A stretch of DNA of 64,000 nucleotides from Spinacia oleracea (Eukaryota > Streptophyta > Magnoliopsida > Caryophyllales > Amaranthaceae). Of this stretch, positions 33,665 through 45,019 are shown piece after piece (within the stretch, counting starts at the first letter, position 1; every line of letters begins with the position of its first letter). Location of the stretch: NCBI RefSeq assembly GCF_020520425.1, contig NC_079487.1, forward strand, positions 8,851,501-8,915,500, read 5' to 3'. The translations under genes were made by a program, and so were the position numbers. Below the pieces are notes generated by a model. The model searched no databases and had not been told where the DNA came from. It saw only the letters and a list, made by a program, of their open reading frames with translations.

Positions 33665-34852
33665 TCAAACCTCATTATCGTCCTTGCTGAAGTTGATTGT
33701 TCCAAAAGGCGAAGTTAGGGTTTCCACGAAACTTTCTGCACGAATATCCAATGTATAATCAAGAGAGCGAGCATCCCCTTGTTCTGGACGGTCGTTACTT
33801 ACGTCAAATATCTTAAACAGCCATAAACTCCTTACCAAAATCTTTCCTGTGGGAATGGATGTATAGAAACGCCAGTCTCCAAAATTGACAGAAAACAAAA
33901 ACTCCCAAGAATTCCGGTCATCATAATGTTTCAATGTCCAAACATCATCTACCATATGAGATTTGTGGCAATACAACGATAAGCACCCATTTCTCACAAA
34001 GAAATCTGCTCCAAAATACTCATTAAGAAAATCTAACCATGGATATTCTTTCCATTCTTCATTGACCAAATCAAAAGCACAAATGCGCTTGTCCTCCCAC
34101 TCATGGCCCAAACAACCTGGATGCCAGTACATAATATCATTCATCACTGTCGTCTTGCAACTAAAATTTTTATACACATCATAATAATCATCAAGATGGC
34201 AATATCTTTTCCAAATTCCAGTCCTCATTGAAAACACACAGAAGTGCACATATTGTTCATTATAATTACGAACACGAGACGAATAGAGCAACAATGTTGT
34301 AGTCATCAATGGAAGATGCATAAACAAACCAATAACCCAGAGCAAGTTCAGATTTACCAGGGTTAGTGATCTCACGGTTCTGATGCGTAACAGGATTGCA
34401 GATTGATAAAAACCCACATCTTCTATAACGAGAACCATAATTTCTTTTACTTTTCAGAACATTTAAATTGTACAAGCAAACCAACCCATTACAACAACCC
34501 ACAAATCGTACATCTCTTCTTCCTCCAATATCGATTTTTTCAAGATCTTTCAAATTGTTGAATTCATCATAAGGCAATAACAGGAACTTGGTTTCCGGCG
34601 AAAATAGGAGAAAATGATGCCTGGAAGTTAAACCGAGGTAGTACTTTGCGAATTTAGGATCAGAAACAGTAGAATGCCAAAATGTTGAAAGGACTTTGAA
34701 ACGAATTAGGGTTTTACCGGCAATCTTGGCAGGATGAGCTCTACTATCAGGTGATCAGGGAGAGTTGGGGTTGATGTTTCATTGACGATTTCGCGATTTG
34801 CATCAACCATGTCACTATCATCAGGGTCATCAGCATTCTTCAATTTCGCCAT
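33665..34852 (-). pseudogene. F-box protein pseudogene, unit 1 copy
   Basis: ATG at 34852 (MAKLKNADD...), then the F-box LPDHLIVELILPRLPVK. There the frame is lost: gtaaaaccc has one base fewer than the homologous gtaagaaccc at 14758-14767, giving a stop. The F-box-associated part continues in another frame (FVGCCNGLVCLY, FLSICNPVTHQNREITNP, YASSIDDYNIVA). A second break, loss of two A's near 34279 relative to unit 2, separates it from the C-terminal part (34270-33665: KRICAFDLVNEEWKEYPW, WTLKHYDDRNSWEFLFSV). The first lesion is shared with unit 2 and the second is private, which dates it after the duplication. Confidence 0.9.
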
Positions 34853-34909
34853 TTTAGGAAAGAGCAAGTAAAGGAGTAGGACATAAGAGTGACAGGAGAA
34901 ATTTCAAAA

Positions 34910-35176
34910 CAATCCCCTTGATTGATAGATTAAGTGGCATTTTCGTAATTACAATAAGCAATATACAATCTAGAAATTGCAATGTACAACATTTTTGATA
35001 TTTAAAAAAATTAATAATAAAAGAAAATGATTTTAATATAAAAAGATATTATACACTTAAATATGTAGATTGTATATTTTGATATTTCCCCTCAAAAAAA
35101 AATGTAGATTGTATATTTTGATAATTTATTTATGAAAATACCCCTTGATATGTTTACTTGCCAATCAAGGGGATTG
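34910..35176. mobile_element. small MITE with CAATCCCCTTGATTG ends, unit 1
   Basis: CAATCCCCTTGATTG at the left end and its exact inverse CAATCAAGGGGATTG at the right end, about 267 bp apart, with further pairing inside (attttcgtaa / aaaataccccttgat region). No clear target duplication. It lies just upstream of the F-box start. The unit 1 copy carries a 39 bp internal tandem repeat (35080-35115 region) that unit 2 lacks. Confidence 0.6.
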
Positions 35177-35396
35177 ACTGGTTGGAGCTCGACAGTGACA
35201 GCGTAAGTGTAGGTAATGAATGGACTTATGGTTGCTCTTATATACGAATACGAAGTACATCATTCAAATAAGGCAAAAAAAAAATTACTTCCTCCGCATT
35301 TATTGCACCATCTCCTTTTTTTGCCATATTTTTTAGAGTGGAAAAAGAGGTATAAAATTACTTTATTGCTCATATACTTAGTTGTTTAAAGCAAAA

Positions 35397-35806
35397 TCTA
35401 TACCTAGTCTATACCTAGGATAACCATACATGATTAGATGACACGTGTCACCTTAGATGACATGTGTCACCTCCTTCATTCATCTATGTATTTTATATTT
35501 TTTAATTTTTTTAATTTTTCATGTTGTTGTTTGTTATACGAAGCATTTCTTCAACACATCTCCCTCATCCAACATCAATTTACCATTGAATTCATATTCA
35601 ACCTCTACTACTTTATCTCCCTCTTTAACACTTAATATTGATTCACCATATAATTTATATATTTTTTCAACTTAGAAATTTGATCACCTCTATATAAATC
35701 ATATACCCTAACTAAAATCACAACCCCTCAATAAAATTAACACTTTAAAAAACGGCTTAACAAACACTATATAATTGTCCGTTCTTTGAACGGGCTCCAA
35801 AACTAG
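35397..35806 (+). mobile_element. non-autonomous Helitron, 410 bp, unit 1
   Basis: Starts TCTATACCTAGTCTATACC after an A and ends with the hairpin ccgttc-ttt-gaacgg, 9 nt, then CTAG (35803-35806) before T. No target duplication and no coding capacity. Confidence 0.82.
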
Positions 35807-36319
35807 TTGGAAAGTAAAATCCAAGTGGATGAATTTGTCGTTACTATTCATGTAAAGTAAGCTTATTTTTACTGTTCATGTACGTACAGTGGATGTATCT
35901 GCTATTAGTGTTCTACTTTTACAGACATTTCATTGGAAAAGTAAGTTTTCCCACCAAAAATAACGCTTGAAATCTAAAGAGAACAAATATGTTCTGAATT
36001 TCAAAACACCCACCAAAATTGAAAACTGAAAAATTCAAAACTCCCACTAAAATAAAAATCTGAAAATTTACCTTTTAGTGGAAAATTTACGAACCCACTT
36101 TCACTAAAAAAAGTTGTGAGATATCAGAAAAATATCTGATGATCTCTCATAAATTTACAAAATGTTTAATTCTCTCTCCTAAAATTACAAAGTTAATTTT
36201 TCACAAAAAGAAAACACACTAGAGCTTTAACATTTTGCACAATCACATCACACACGGGCACACAGCACGTAGGCTTCTCTTTTGTTGTCTTCACGGCACA
36301 CACTAACACACTAGACAGG

Positions 36320-37162
36320 ATGGATTATGAAGATATGGAAGAACTTATTACAATCTGGAACAAAGTCAAGTATTGGAGGATGGATTTGAGAATTTTGAGG
36401 TAACCTTCTCTTCTAAATCTGAATCTGACAGTGATAATGAAACTGATTTAGAAAATAGTGCAGAAAATTATGTATAATAATAAAAAATTCAAAGAGACCC
36501 CACATCTAAGATGTTAGGTCTTAGTTTGTAAAAAAAAAAAAAAAAAAAAAAATAAAGAGACCCCCTATCTATATATGAGGTCTTAACTGCTTTAATAAAT
36601 AAATAAAAAAAATATTCAAAGAGACCTCCTATCCTACTTATGGGGTCTGAATATTTTAAAAAACAGATCTCCCATCTCTAATAAAGGGTCTCTTTCCCTT
36701 CTAAAATATTTTCACCAGCTTTTACATAAGAGACCCGCTTTCTTACGTTGGGGGTCTCTAGATTTTAACAAACAGACCCCCTCTCGATGAGGGGGTCTCT
36801 TTATCAAAGAGACCTGTGAGATAGAGACCCCTTGAAAGGAGATCTCTTAAGCCATTTTGGAAGGGTCTCTTTGCCCTTTTTTGTAGTAGTGACCCAATTA
36901 CCATAGTAATAGAATTAGATGAAGTAGTTAATGTCATGTCAACAAAAAAGGGGGAAAACCTTTGAATTAACTGACCTAGATCGACAAGAAATAGTTCAAA
37001 CACTTATCTTAGGACAACAAGGGAGAAGGGTTCAATTAGGAGGTAAATTTATGTCAAAATATGCAATCAAAAGTTGAGCAACTAAATTCAAAGTAGAGAG
37101 GTCCACTATTGGTAGGATTTGGGCTAATGCAGGAAGTCAAATTAGGAAAAAGAGAATCATTG
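36320..37162 (+). pseudogene. mariner-like transposase N-terminus, unit 1, broken
   Basis: Starts MDYEDMEELITIW. After a frameshift comes an acidic stretch FEDFEVTFSS...SDSDNETDL. After the MITE insertion follows the DNA-binding helix-turn-helix region of plant mariner-like transposases: LTDLDRQEIVQTLILGQQG, then ATKFKVDRSTIGRIWANA in the unit 2 copy. It has an in-frame stop after AIKS, the MITE inside it, and is cut off by the copia B LTR. The catalytic DD39D region is not present. Confidence 0.65.
36475..36891. mobile_element. CACTA-type MITE, left end eroded, unit 1 only
   Basis: 417 bp absent from unit 2. The right end, inverted, reads CACTACTACAAAAAA, the CACTA terminal motif. The interior has many inverted and direct gagaccccc/gggtctctt words as subterminal repeats. 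The left CACTA terminus and 13 bp of host sequence (gaaattaacgcaa in unit 2) are missing, so a small deletion followed insertion. It contains a poly(A) run at 36532-36551. Confidence 0.75.
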
Positions 37163-38534
37163 TGAAGGAAATAATGCCCTTGGTCCAAGTATGCATTCAA
37201 TGATAAGTCTAATAAATGCGGTTCAGTATTAATTAACAAGTTAATAATTCAGTGAGATCAAGTGAGCTGAATGCCTAGCTAGAGGCCGCTTCAGTTCAAG
37301 TGGAATTAATGATATTAATCCACAGCTTACTCTTGACTGAACCCGTAGGGTCACACAAATAGTACGTAAACGGATCAAGTATTTAATGGCATTAAATACT
37401 CTATCTATGGATATTCGGAATCGACGGATCTTGTTTTCAGTGGGAGCTGAGATCGTCACAAACAAGTGAATACTCCGGAAACGATGATATTGTCGGAAAC
37501 GGAAATATGGATCGTATTGGAAATATAAATATTATCCAAGCCGTAGATGTTGCCGGAAGCGGAAACATGGTACGTATCGGAAAATATTATTGGAAATGGA
37601 AATATTGCCGGAATCAGAAATATTGCCGGAAACGGAAATATTGTCAGAATCGGAAATATTATCGGAATCGAAAAATAATTCCGGAAACGGAAATATTAAA
37701 TATTTGTTCGAAACGGAAATTAATTCTGGAATCGAAAATATTAAATATTGTTCGTATCGGAAATGAATTCCGGAACCGGGAATTTAATCGGAAGCGTATC
37801 GTACGAATAAGCATCGGACGAGACCTGCCGGACGAAGGCCCAGCACGAAGCCAGGCCATCGCCCAGCAAGCAAGACGCGCGCCAACGCCCAGCCCAAGGC
37901 AGCGCCAGGCCCACCGCAAGGCAGGCCCAGCGCGCCAAGGTGTGGCTGCGTAGCGTGGGCTGCGTGGGCCGAGCGCACGCGTGCGGGCGCCCTCGTGGCT
38001 CCGTGCGTGTGTGTGTTTGTGTCCATGCACAATTCCTAAATCTATTAGGATTTGGTGTATGATTAAATTCCTATTCCTAAAAGGATTATTTAATTAATTA
38101 GAGTCCTTGTAGGATTCTAAGTTTAATTAAATCGCATCCTACTAGGATTCCAATTTCCTTTCCAAACCTCTATAAATAAAGGCCTAGGGTCATAATTTAT
38201 GCACACGGGATTGAAGTATTCTAAGGGTAAGTTTTGAAAGAAAAATAAGCCAAACACTTGCAAACACTTAACCGAATTTCCTAGTAACCTTAAGGGCGAT
38301 TCTAGTTGGTCTAACTTGAGGCGGATCCGGACGTACTGTGGACTATCTACGGAGGGACGACATTTGAAGTCCTAAAGACTTGTTCTTGTTCGGTTCGGGC
38401 GCAGCTAGGGAGGGCACGCTACAAAGTGTATGCTCCTAAATTATGCTAAATGATTATGTGTAAATAATATGCTTTCCTGGCTTTATGGTTTTTCCGCATG
38501 ATTTATGTTTTGTCATATGAATCATAACCTAACA
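37163..38534 (+). repeat. LTR of copia B (unit 1 copy), 1372 bp
   Basis: TGAAGGAAATAATGCCC...CCTAACA. It contains a field of about fifteen cggaaatatt-type repeats (37490-37800), a GC-rich block (37840-38015) and a TATA box TATAAATA near 38171-38178 (cctctataaataaagg) that probably marks the U3/R promoter. Confidence 0.9.
37490..37800 (+). repeat. cggaaatatt tandem-like repeats in copia B LTR
   Basis: Degenerate units of cggaaatatt, cggaaacggaaatatt and cggaatcggaaatatt alternate for about 300 bp upstream of the LTR TATA box. The unit 2 copy is a few units different (LTR 9 bp shorter overall). They may act as an LTR enhancer array. Confidence 0.75.
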
Positions 38535-38549
38535 GTGGTATCACGAGCC
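38535..38549 (+). promoter_or_regulatory. primer-binding site of copia B (unit 1 copy)
   Basis: gtggtatcacgagcc directly after the LTR end: initiator-Met tRNA primer type, one base different from that of element L. Confidence 0.85.
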
Positions 38550-39269
38550 TCTTATTATTTTCATAATCTAAATTGCATAAACATGGTTAAATATTACAAA
38601 TTTGCAAGAATTAAAAGGGGTGATTAATTTTCGTAATTGTTAATTAATTGCAAATTGCGTTTATTTAATTATATGTACGCAGTTTTTCGGCAGTTTCTTC
38701 GTTTCTCATCCAAATCGAGTGATTTTTGTGTCAATTCCGCATGTAAAACCCAGAATTCTCAAATTCGAAGCCTAACTATGACTTTTCGGAGGTTTTAGTT
38801 TTTCGAACGCAAAATTTTGTAAATTTAAGATGTTAAATTAAATATTTGCGATTCTTGTTGTTAAATCTTGAATTTTTGATTGACCTACTGTATATGTTTA
38901 ACAAGTTTGAATGCCTAGCCTTGTTAATTATGCAATCTAATTTGTAATTATGATTAATTTGTTGAAAATTGGAATAATTAAGAATTAATTTGATTTTCAT
39001 AATTAGTTAATAATTTAATTAGATACCTATGATTAAAAACCACCATAAAAATTGTAAATTTGTGTTAAATTTTAAATATTTATGACCTAGACTTGAATCA
39101 ATGTTAATCGGAAATCAATTAATTAATAAATTTTCGATTTTTCGCCCTAAAATTATGAAATTAATATGATTTATTAATTTGTCATTAAATTTGAAAATAA
39201 ATTTTTTAATTTTTATGCGATTCGCTCATATAACTTGCACGCACAAAGCAATGGACGCTACGCTTAATT

Positions 39270-40078
39270 TGTTATAAATGAATGACCTTTTAGGCTTGAA
39301 TATAATGTTAATTTTTATGACAATTTGATGTTTGAATAATGAGAAGAAATAATTAAAGAAATTAAAAACACACACAAAAATTTAAGGTGGTTCACTCTTC
39401 AATAAGCTACATCCCCATGGGGGAGGGTTTGGAGCTTGTATTATTCTTCAATGGAGAAAGGATTACAAAGAGAAATTCTCAAATGTGAAAAGGAGATCAT
39501 TCTATGTATGCTTAGATCTAGGGTTTCAACCTCACTTGTGTTTCTCTTTCTTTTAATTCTGAACATCTCATTACATTTGGTATTTATAGTGTTAGACATC
39601 AAACCAATCTAAGGGACAAGAAAAGGCCACGTCGATTGTACCTTGCGGAGAAGAAAACAGATTACCCGCAGAGTTCGGTCGAACCTTTTAAAGGGTTCGG
39701 CCGAACCAAGGTCAGGTTCGGCCGAACTTACCCAAAGTTCGGGCGAAACCTCCAAAAACATAGCTAATGATCTCTTCAGGTTCGGCGAACCACCTAAGAG
39801 TTCGGCCGAACTTTCAGTAGGTACGGCCGAACCTACAGCAAGTTCGGCCGAACTTCCCCTGCTGCATGACAGCTTCTCATAAAACAGTCATAACTCACTC
39901 ATTTCTCATCCAAAATGAGCTTATGACCAGGCGTTGAAAAGCTATTGAGCCAAGCTTTCACCTCCAACTTGAATCAACTCAATCTAATGAGTAGATCATG
40001 AGATATGTCCATTTGAAGTCAGACCATCCACTATAACACCCTAACATCTTTCAAGGAAGATTCGAGGCACACATAACA
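39270..40078 (-). repeat. 3' LTR of copia A copy 2
   Basis: 809 bp. I count about five substitutions against 25060-25868. Carries the same GTTCGGCCGAAC palindrome cluster (39670-39860). Confidence 0.93.
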
Positions 40079-41184
40079 ATTCTCCACCTTGACTTGAATC
40101 CTCCATACTTCCTCATAATGTAATACCAAACTATACTCCAAACACACTCCCAACAAGGCCTTATGGGCTTACATCGACCATGGAGAAAGACCAACTAAGT
40201 CCACACACAAAGTGAACTTAGTTGTCGGCAAAGGCTTTGTCAACATGTCGGCGGGATTCTCCTTGGTACCAATCTTCTTCAAGAGAAATTCTTTCTTAGC
40301 TATCACATCTCGAACAAAGTTGTACTTGATGTCAATGTGCTTGGTTCTCTTGTAGAATGTGTTTTGATTCTTAGTCAAATGTATGGCACTTTGACTATCA
40401 CAAAACACGGACACCAAGCTTGAACATGGACTAAACTCTCCCACAAGACCCTTGAGCCACTTTGCTTCTTTGAATGCTTCGGTAATGGCCATAAACTCGA
40501 CCTTCGTAGTTGAAAGAGCTACAACATCTTGTAGCGTTGATTGCCAACTCACGGCCGTACCACCCAAAGTAAAGACATAGCCAGAAGTAGATTTTCGGTC
40601 ATCCAAATTACCTCCATAATCCGAATCACAAAAGCCTTCAAGTCCGTTTGCATTTCTACCAAACTCAAGCCAAAAGTTTGAGGTACCCTTCAAGTACCTC
40701 AACAACCACTTCACGGCTTCCCAATGGACCTTTCCCGGTCTTGACATATACCGACTAACCATACTCACCGCATGAGCTATATCTGGTCTTGAACACACCA
40801 TGGCATACATCACACTTCCAACCGCACTAGTGTATGGAATGTGAGTCATGGACTTTTCTTCTTCCTTGGATTGAGGACTAAGCTCCTTGAGAGCTTAAAG
40901 TGAGAACTCAAAGGAGTGGAAATCGGTTTTGCATGCACCATGGAGAAGCGCTCAAGCACCTTCTCAATGTATCTCTTTTGACTAAGATACAAAACTCCCG
41001 CATTCCTATCACGAATAATCTCCATACACTAGTAGAAAAAACCCTTGTTGCAGCGGGCTTTTAGACCCCTGTTGCAGCGTACATCGTATGCTGCAACTGG
41101 GGGGCCTGCAACAAGTATTGACTTGTTGCAGCGTACAATGTACGCTGCGAAAAGTACTTTTTTGCAGCGTACATTTGCATGTAC

Positions 41185-41464
41185 GCTGCAACAAGTGTGT
41201 AAAATTAGGCAAAAATCAAGACTTGTTGCAGCGTACAAAATGATGTACGCTGCAACAGACTGGTTTGTTGCAGCGGGCTTTTATTTGTACGCTGCAACAA
41301 ACCAGTCTGTTGCAGCGTACAAATAAAAGCCCGCTGCAACAAACCAGTCTGTTGCAGCGTACAAATAAAAGCCCGCTGCAACAAACCAGTCTGTTGCAGC
41401 GTACATCATTTTGTACGCTGCAACAAGTCTTGATTTTTGCCTAATTTTACACACTTGTTGCAGC
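41185..41464. repeat. 113 bp-arm inverted repeat in the CACTA left arm
   Basis: Left arm about 41185-41298 (ctgcaacaagtgtgtaaaat...) and right arm about 41351-41464 (its inverse, ending acacacttgttgcag), with a 52 bp spacer made of the same words. Both strands encode the same peptide string across the arms, which confirms near-perfect complementarity. A read-through transcript would fold into a long hairpin. Confidence 0.85.
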
Positions 41465-41499
41465 GAACAAGTATATGCCCCCTGCAACAAAGCTGTGCT

Positions 41500-43030
41500 T
41501 TTGGCGGGAAAATTTTAGTTTTATTTATCTATACCTAGGGTGTCTTACACCAAATATAGGAACCTGTCAACAACAATAAATAAAATATCGCAACCTGTAG
41601 ATCAACAAATATAAAAAATAATAACTGGTGTTTTGTATACATATATATATATCCCAAAACCAAAGTGCACGTACTACATTCAAATATACGTTCCAATTTC
41701 AATGTACGCATACATTTTAATGTAAACGATTGTTCTATAACAACTAAACCACCTCGATCAAGCGCGCTCAAGCCAATAGTAAATACTTGCGGGTAAAACA
41801 CTTAGCCCGTTGCTCACGAACCACATCAATTTCCTCACTAGTATAGGCGCATTCCTCGGAGTGTAGACCTTTACAAAAAACAGAAATTTCAACTAAGCAT
41901 TAGATTAAATTCAAATTAAATATCACACTTTAACATTCAAGCAACTAATAACAATGTCCTAATAGCTATTACAAATAGTGCTTTGAAGTGGTATAGTTAA
42001 GAAGAAAAACCTTTATTTAGCAGTGCGTCATTTCAGAAACATAGATGATTTGTTCAACTCCGAAATAAAGCAGTACTTGAGCAGCATCACAAACAAGCTT
42101 CTCCTTGCCCCTCTTACAATCATCAAAACATCAGTTCTTCTCCAGGCACAGGAAAAGTGCTAGGCACAGAAACGAATGCTTGCCTTCCATGCTGCATAGA
42201 AGTTAATACATTTGGTGATCTACATACATGGAGCGAATATGTTATTCAAACAACCATTAAGAGGGTGATCCCTCTCTCCCTGTCACTTCTTAGGTATAAG
42301 GGATATTCATATATATGGATCTCAACAGCTTCACAAAACATTTGACAGCAAACCTGTTTATAAGATTGAAATTTGGGTCCTATTTTCTGAACAAAATAAG
42401 TTACAGACTTACAGGTTGTTATAACTCTTTATAAATACTTAATTCTTGAATTGTCATGTTCCCACAACTCCACCCTAACTAGTGATAAATCCAAACTAAT
42501 GAGCCACAGAAAACATATACAGATACCTATCACCTATACCCAAGCTAGTTAACATTGTTAAAAACTACTATAAAGTACACAATGTCTATCGAAGCTTCTA
42601 ATCCTCGCAACGATCACTTGTCAACTAATGATGCAATGTTGGGAAATCAAAAGCTTTGTGGAAGAAGTGACTCAAATAAAGCAAATAGAAGTGGTTCGAG
42701 TAAGAATTGGATGATGAGTTGGACCAAATCTACATGTGTGTGTGTGTGTGTGGGAGTGGGGGGGGTGGGGTGGGCGGGGGAGGGGGGGGGGGGTGAGACC
42801 CTGATGGCATTATGACTGGGGTGTAGTTTTCTGGGTCAGTTTTCCCTGCCCAGCAAGAGCATACAAGTTTAGTTTACTGATACAAAACCCTTTCTTCAAA
42901 CAAAATAAACATACAATGGAATACCTTTACGAAAAGTGCTTGCCTACCATACCTCTATAAAACAATTGCCTAGCTCCTAGTATTTAAAAGTGAATCCAAA
43001 AGCACAAAATAACCAAGGCCTGAAGTAAAC
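41500..43030. other. CACTA interior, other exon-like pieces
   Basis: Minus-strand stretches such as 41868-41775 (EECAYTSEEIDVVREQRAKC, then FTRKYLLLA and stop) and about 42125-42010 (DDCKRGKEKLVCDAAQVLLY) look like exons. I recognise no family. They could be further parts of captured genes or relics of a CACTA accessory protein. Confidence 0.3.
42735..42794 (+). repeat. (TG)n followed by a G-run tract
   Basis: About nine TG units, then about 43 bases of nearly pure G with single T, A or C breaks. At least five G-runs of three or more make it a strong G-quadruplex candidate on the plus strand. Confidence 0.8.
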
Positions 43031-43159
43031 TCAACCAAGTCCAAACCTTTCAGTAGTATCCAATTTGGATCTTAAATCAGCTATTTCAGCCTCAGCAACA
43101 GAGAGACGCCGTTGGCAAGCCGCCTCAGCTTCATTAGCAGCTTTTATCCTCAGCTTCAA
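43031..43159 (-). pseudogene. captured exon, coiled-coil C-terminus
   Basis: After an AACTAG acceptor, an open frame of 42 codons ends in TGA. It has the heptad-like, Ala/Glu/Arg-rich string AANEAEAACQRRLSVAEAEI followed by DLRSKLD, typical of a coiled coil. It lies downstream of the B3 exon on the same strand and may be the last exon of the same gene. I cannot identify the parent gene with certainty. Confidence 0.5.
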
Positions 43160-44849
43160 CTAGTTTAGTGATTTGATTCTAGAAGAGGTAGATTGTGGAC
43201 AGATACAAGAAGATAGAATAGATCACATAGTAAGTAGAGGCACGGGAAGATATGTCAGACTACATTTACACAAACAAAGAGTTGGAGAAGTGAATTTATC
43301 ACAACAGAACTAGAGTACAGAGGAATATCAAATCAACAGTTGTCTGATTTTTTTTAACTTTAACAGGAAAAAAAAACAGTGGAACGGTTTTATCCATGAA
43401 ATTCCTTTTAACATAAAAGTTTGTGGCATGAGCCTTAGATGTGCGTAAATAGATTGAAATTAGTATGTCCACCCTCCTCTCATCTCAAACAAAACCCATA
43501 AAGGCAAGAGTCCGCAAGACAAATTCTGGGCTTGGCTTGTAACTGAGTCCCTGGCCATCACTCTGGTTCTTCTCTAACTTACACTGAACACCAATTATAC
43601 TTTTTCCAAAAAAGACTTGCTCCATCATCTGCATCTCTTACATAGTCAAGCGCATTTTTCAATCTCAAAACTGGACTCATTTCAGCTTTTAGTTACAGGG
43701 GATGAGGGTCTAAAACTCAAGTCTCTCAAAGGAAAAAACCCGTCAATTTATCAGAGAATATAGGAGACAGCAGCACAAGTATCTAAACCAAAAAGAAAGT
43801 GATTGCTAGATACCAGGAAACGTTGTATTCATCTGGGTCTCTACGGTACGCACAATACCAAGCTGCTCAACGTAGTTTCCTAGGACTATCAATGCTCTAG
43901 TGGAAGCAATTATAATTTTATAATTCCGGTCACCAATACACCATTGTAACATACTACTAGAAAGACCTATCCTAGAGGTAGCTTCTCGGCATATATTACA
44001 TAAGTACTACATAGGAGAGTTGGAAGTGTGGAACCACTGATCAGAGAGTGATTTGAACCCCTCTCGAACATGAAACTGCAGTTCATCTAATACAGTATAT
44101 AAATAATCAATATCCAGTTTGCAGTGAATCAGTGATCACTACAAGACCTTGAAAAACTGAAAATAATAATACTAGCCAGACTATGGGACTAGTATTATGA
44201 AAGCTGAAACTTTGGAAAGGCATAAATACGACAATACCTCAAACGCTAAATCAAAGTGCAGCTAGCTGAAAGGTGGTTCAGATGTTTATGCTAAGACATG
44301 TGTTTGGGACGGATAAAAATTAGGAATTGAAAAGACTTTTCGCTCAATCAACAACCCTCGATGTTGTCAGTTACGCTTAAGTTAGGAATGCATATTCACT
44401 CAAAGTTAAGAATAAAAGTTGCGTTGGATTGCTTGGCCACTATTTTCAAGCTTCGGTCTACCCCTTAACAACAATATGCTAACATCCACATCTATAACCC
44501 ACTGCACGAAATCATTTGTATTCATATAATTACTTGAAAGTGGAATAGAACTATTAGATGACCATAAAGAATTCTGCAAGGAATAAAAAATGACAGATAA
44601 TAGTAAGCCCGGCCTAGCTGAAACATATCAATTTTTGTTTTAACGTATCAAAGTATGGCTGATTTCAAAATATAAACTTGATCAATTGAATTCCCCCGAA
44701 GTAAAGCAGAATCCTAACATTTACCCTTATCCTTATATCAGTCAGTCCATGAACAATAACATATACTAGTATTAAAGAACACTTCAATGTGCAGGACCAA
44801 GAAGAAAATAAATGCAAACTAAAGATAACAAAGTTTTATCAAAAACTAC

Positions 44850-45019
44850 CTTAAATTTGGCAGGTTCAACTAGTTGAAAAACAACAGTATCTCCTTCCAA
44901 TTTCAGAACTATGGCAAACCTTTTCCACCCACCACTGAGTCCACGATATTGAGGCAGATAATTGGCTTCGTATTGTTCTCCAGTATCTGTCTCGAGTATT
45001 ATAACAGTACGGTTTTTTA
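44850..45019 (-). pseudogene. captured B3 DNA-binding domain exon
   Basis: A 170 bp exon with an ACCAG acceptor and an AAG|GTAGTT donor. It encodes the second half of a B3 domain: KNRTVIILETDTGEQYEANY, then LSGGWKRFAIVLKLEGDTVV and FQLVEPAKFK. This form resembles the plant At5g42700/Os06g0194400 type of B3 protein, nuclear DNA-binding factors of uncertain function. The exon is open and well conserved, but no complete gene can be assembled around it, so I treat it as a fragment carried by the CACTA element. Confidence 0.8.

Larger units (their letters stand above)
35288..37162 (+). mobile_element. mariner-like element, unit 1, interrupted
   Basis: Begins TA|CTTCCTCCGCATTTATTGCA, a Stowaway/mariner-type end, and contains the N-terminal part of a mariner-like transposase (36320-37162) before copia B cuts in at 37163. 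A 410 bp Helitron (35397-35806) and a CACTA-type MITE (36475-36891) are nested in it. The left border is an inference from the TIR-like sequence. Confidence 0.6.
25048..39257. repeat. tandem segmental duplication, unit 1 (14.2 kb)
   Basis: Starts at ctacg (25048-25052), which recurs at 39258 and 58263. Everything from here to 39257 reappears in unit 2 in the same order and orientation, with about 0.5% substitutions in the parts I compared. Private to unit 1 are the CACTA-type MITE at 36475-36891, a 39 bp tandem repeat near 35080-35115, and a 2 bp deletion in the F-box copy near 34279. Confidence 0.93.
37163..39257 (+). mobile_element. copia element B, truncated copy in unit 1
   Basis: A 5' LTR (37163-38534), primer-binding site and 708 bp of leader, cut off at the duplication junction. 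Inserted in the mariner-like element; the flanking 5 bp are cattg. It has no coding region, so it is a by-product of the duplication and not a solo LTR. Confidence 0.9.

Noticed and set aside
37507-38032. ORFs over the copia B LTR (and copies at 56664-57037)
   Set aside because: They translate the cggaaatatt repeats and the GC-rich LTR block on both strands; not genes.
37163-38534. Solo LTR
   Set aside because: It is followed by a primer-binding site and leader that stop at the duplication junction, so it is a truncated element and not a solo LTR.
41045-41490. Two related ORFs on opposite strands
   Set aside because: They are the two arms of the CACTA inverted repeat read in the same register, not proteins.
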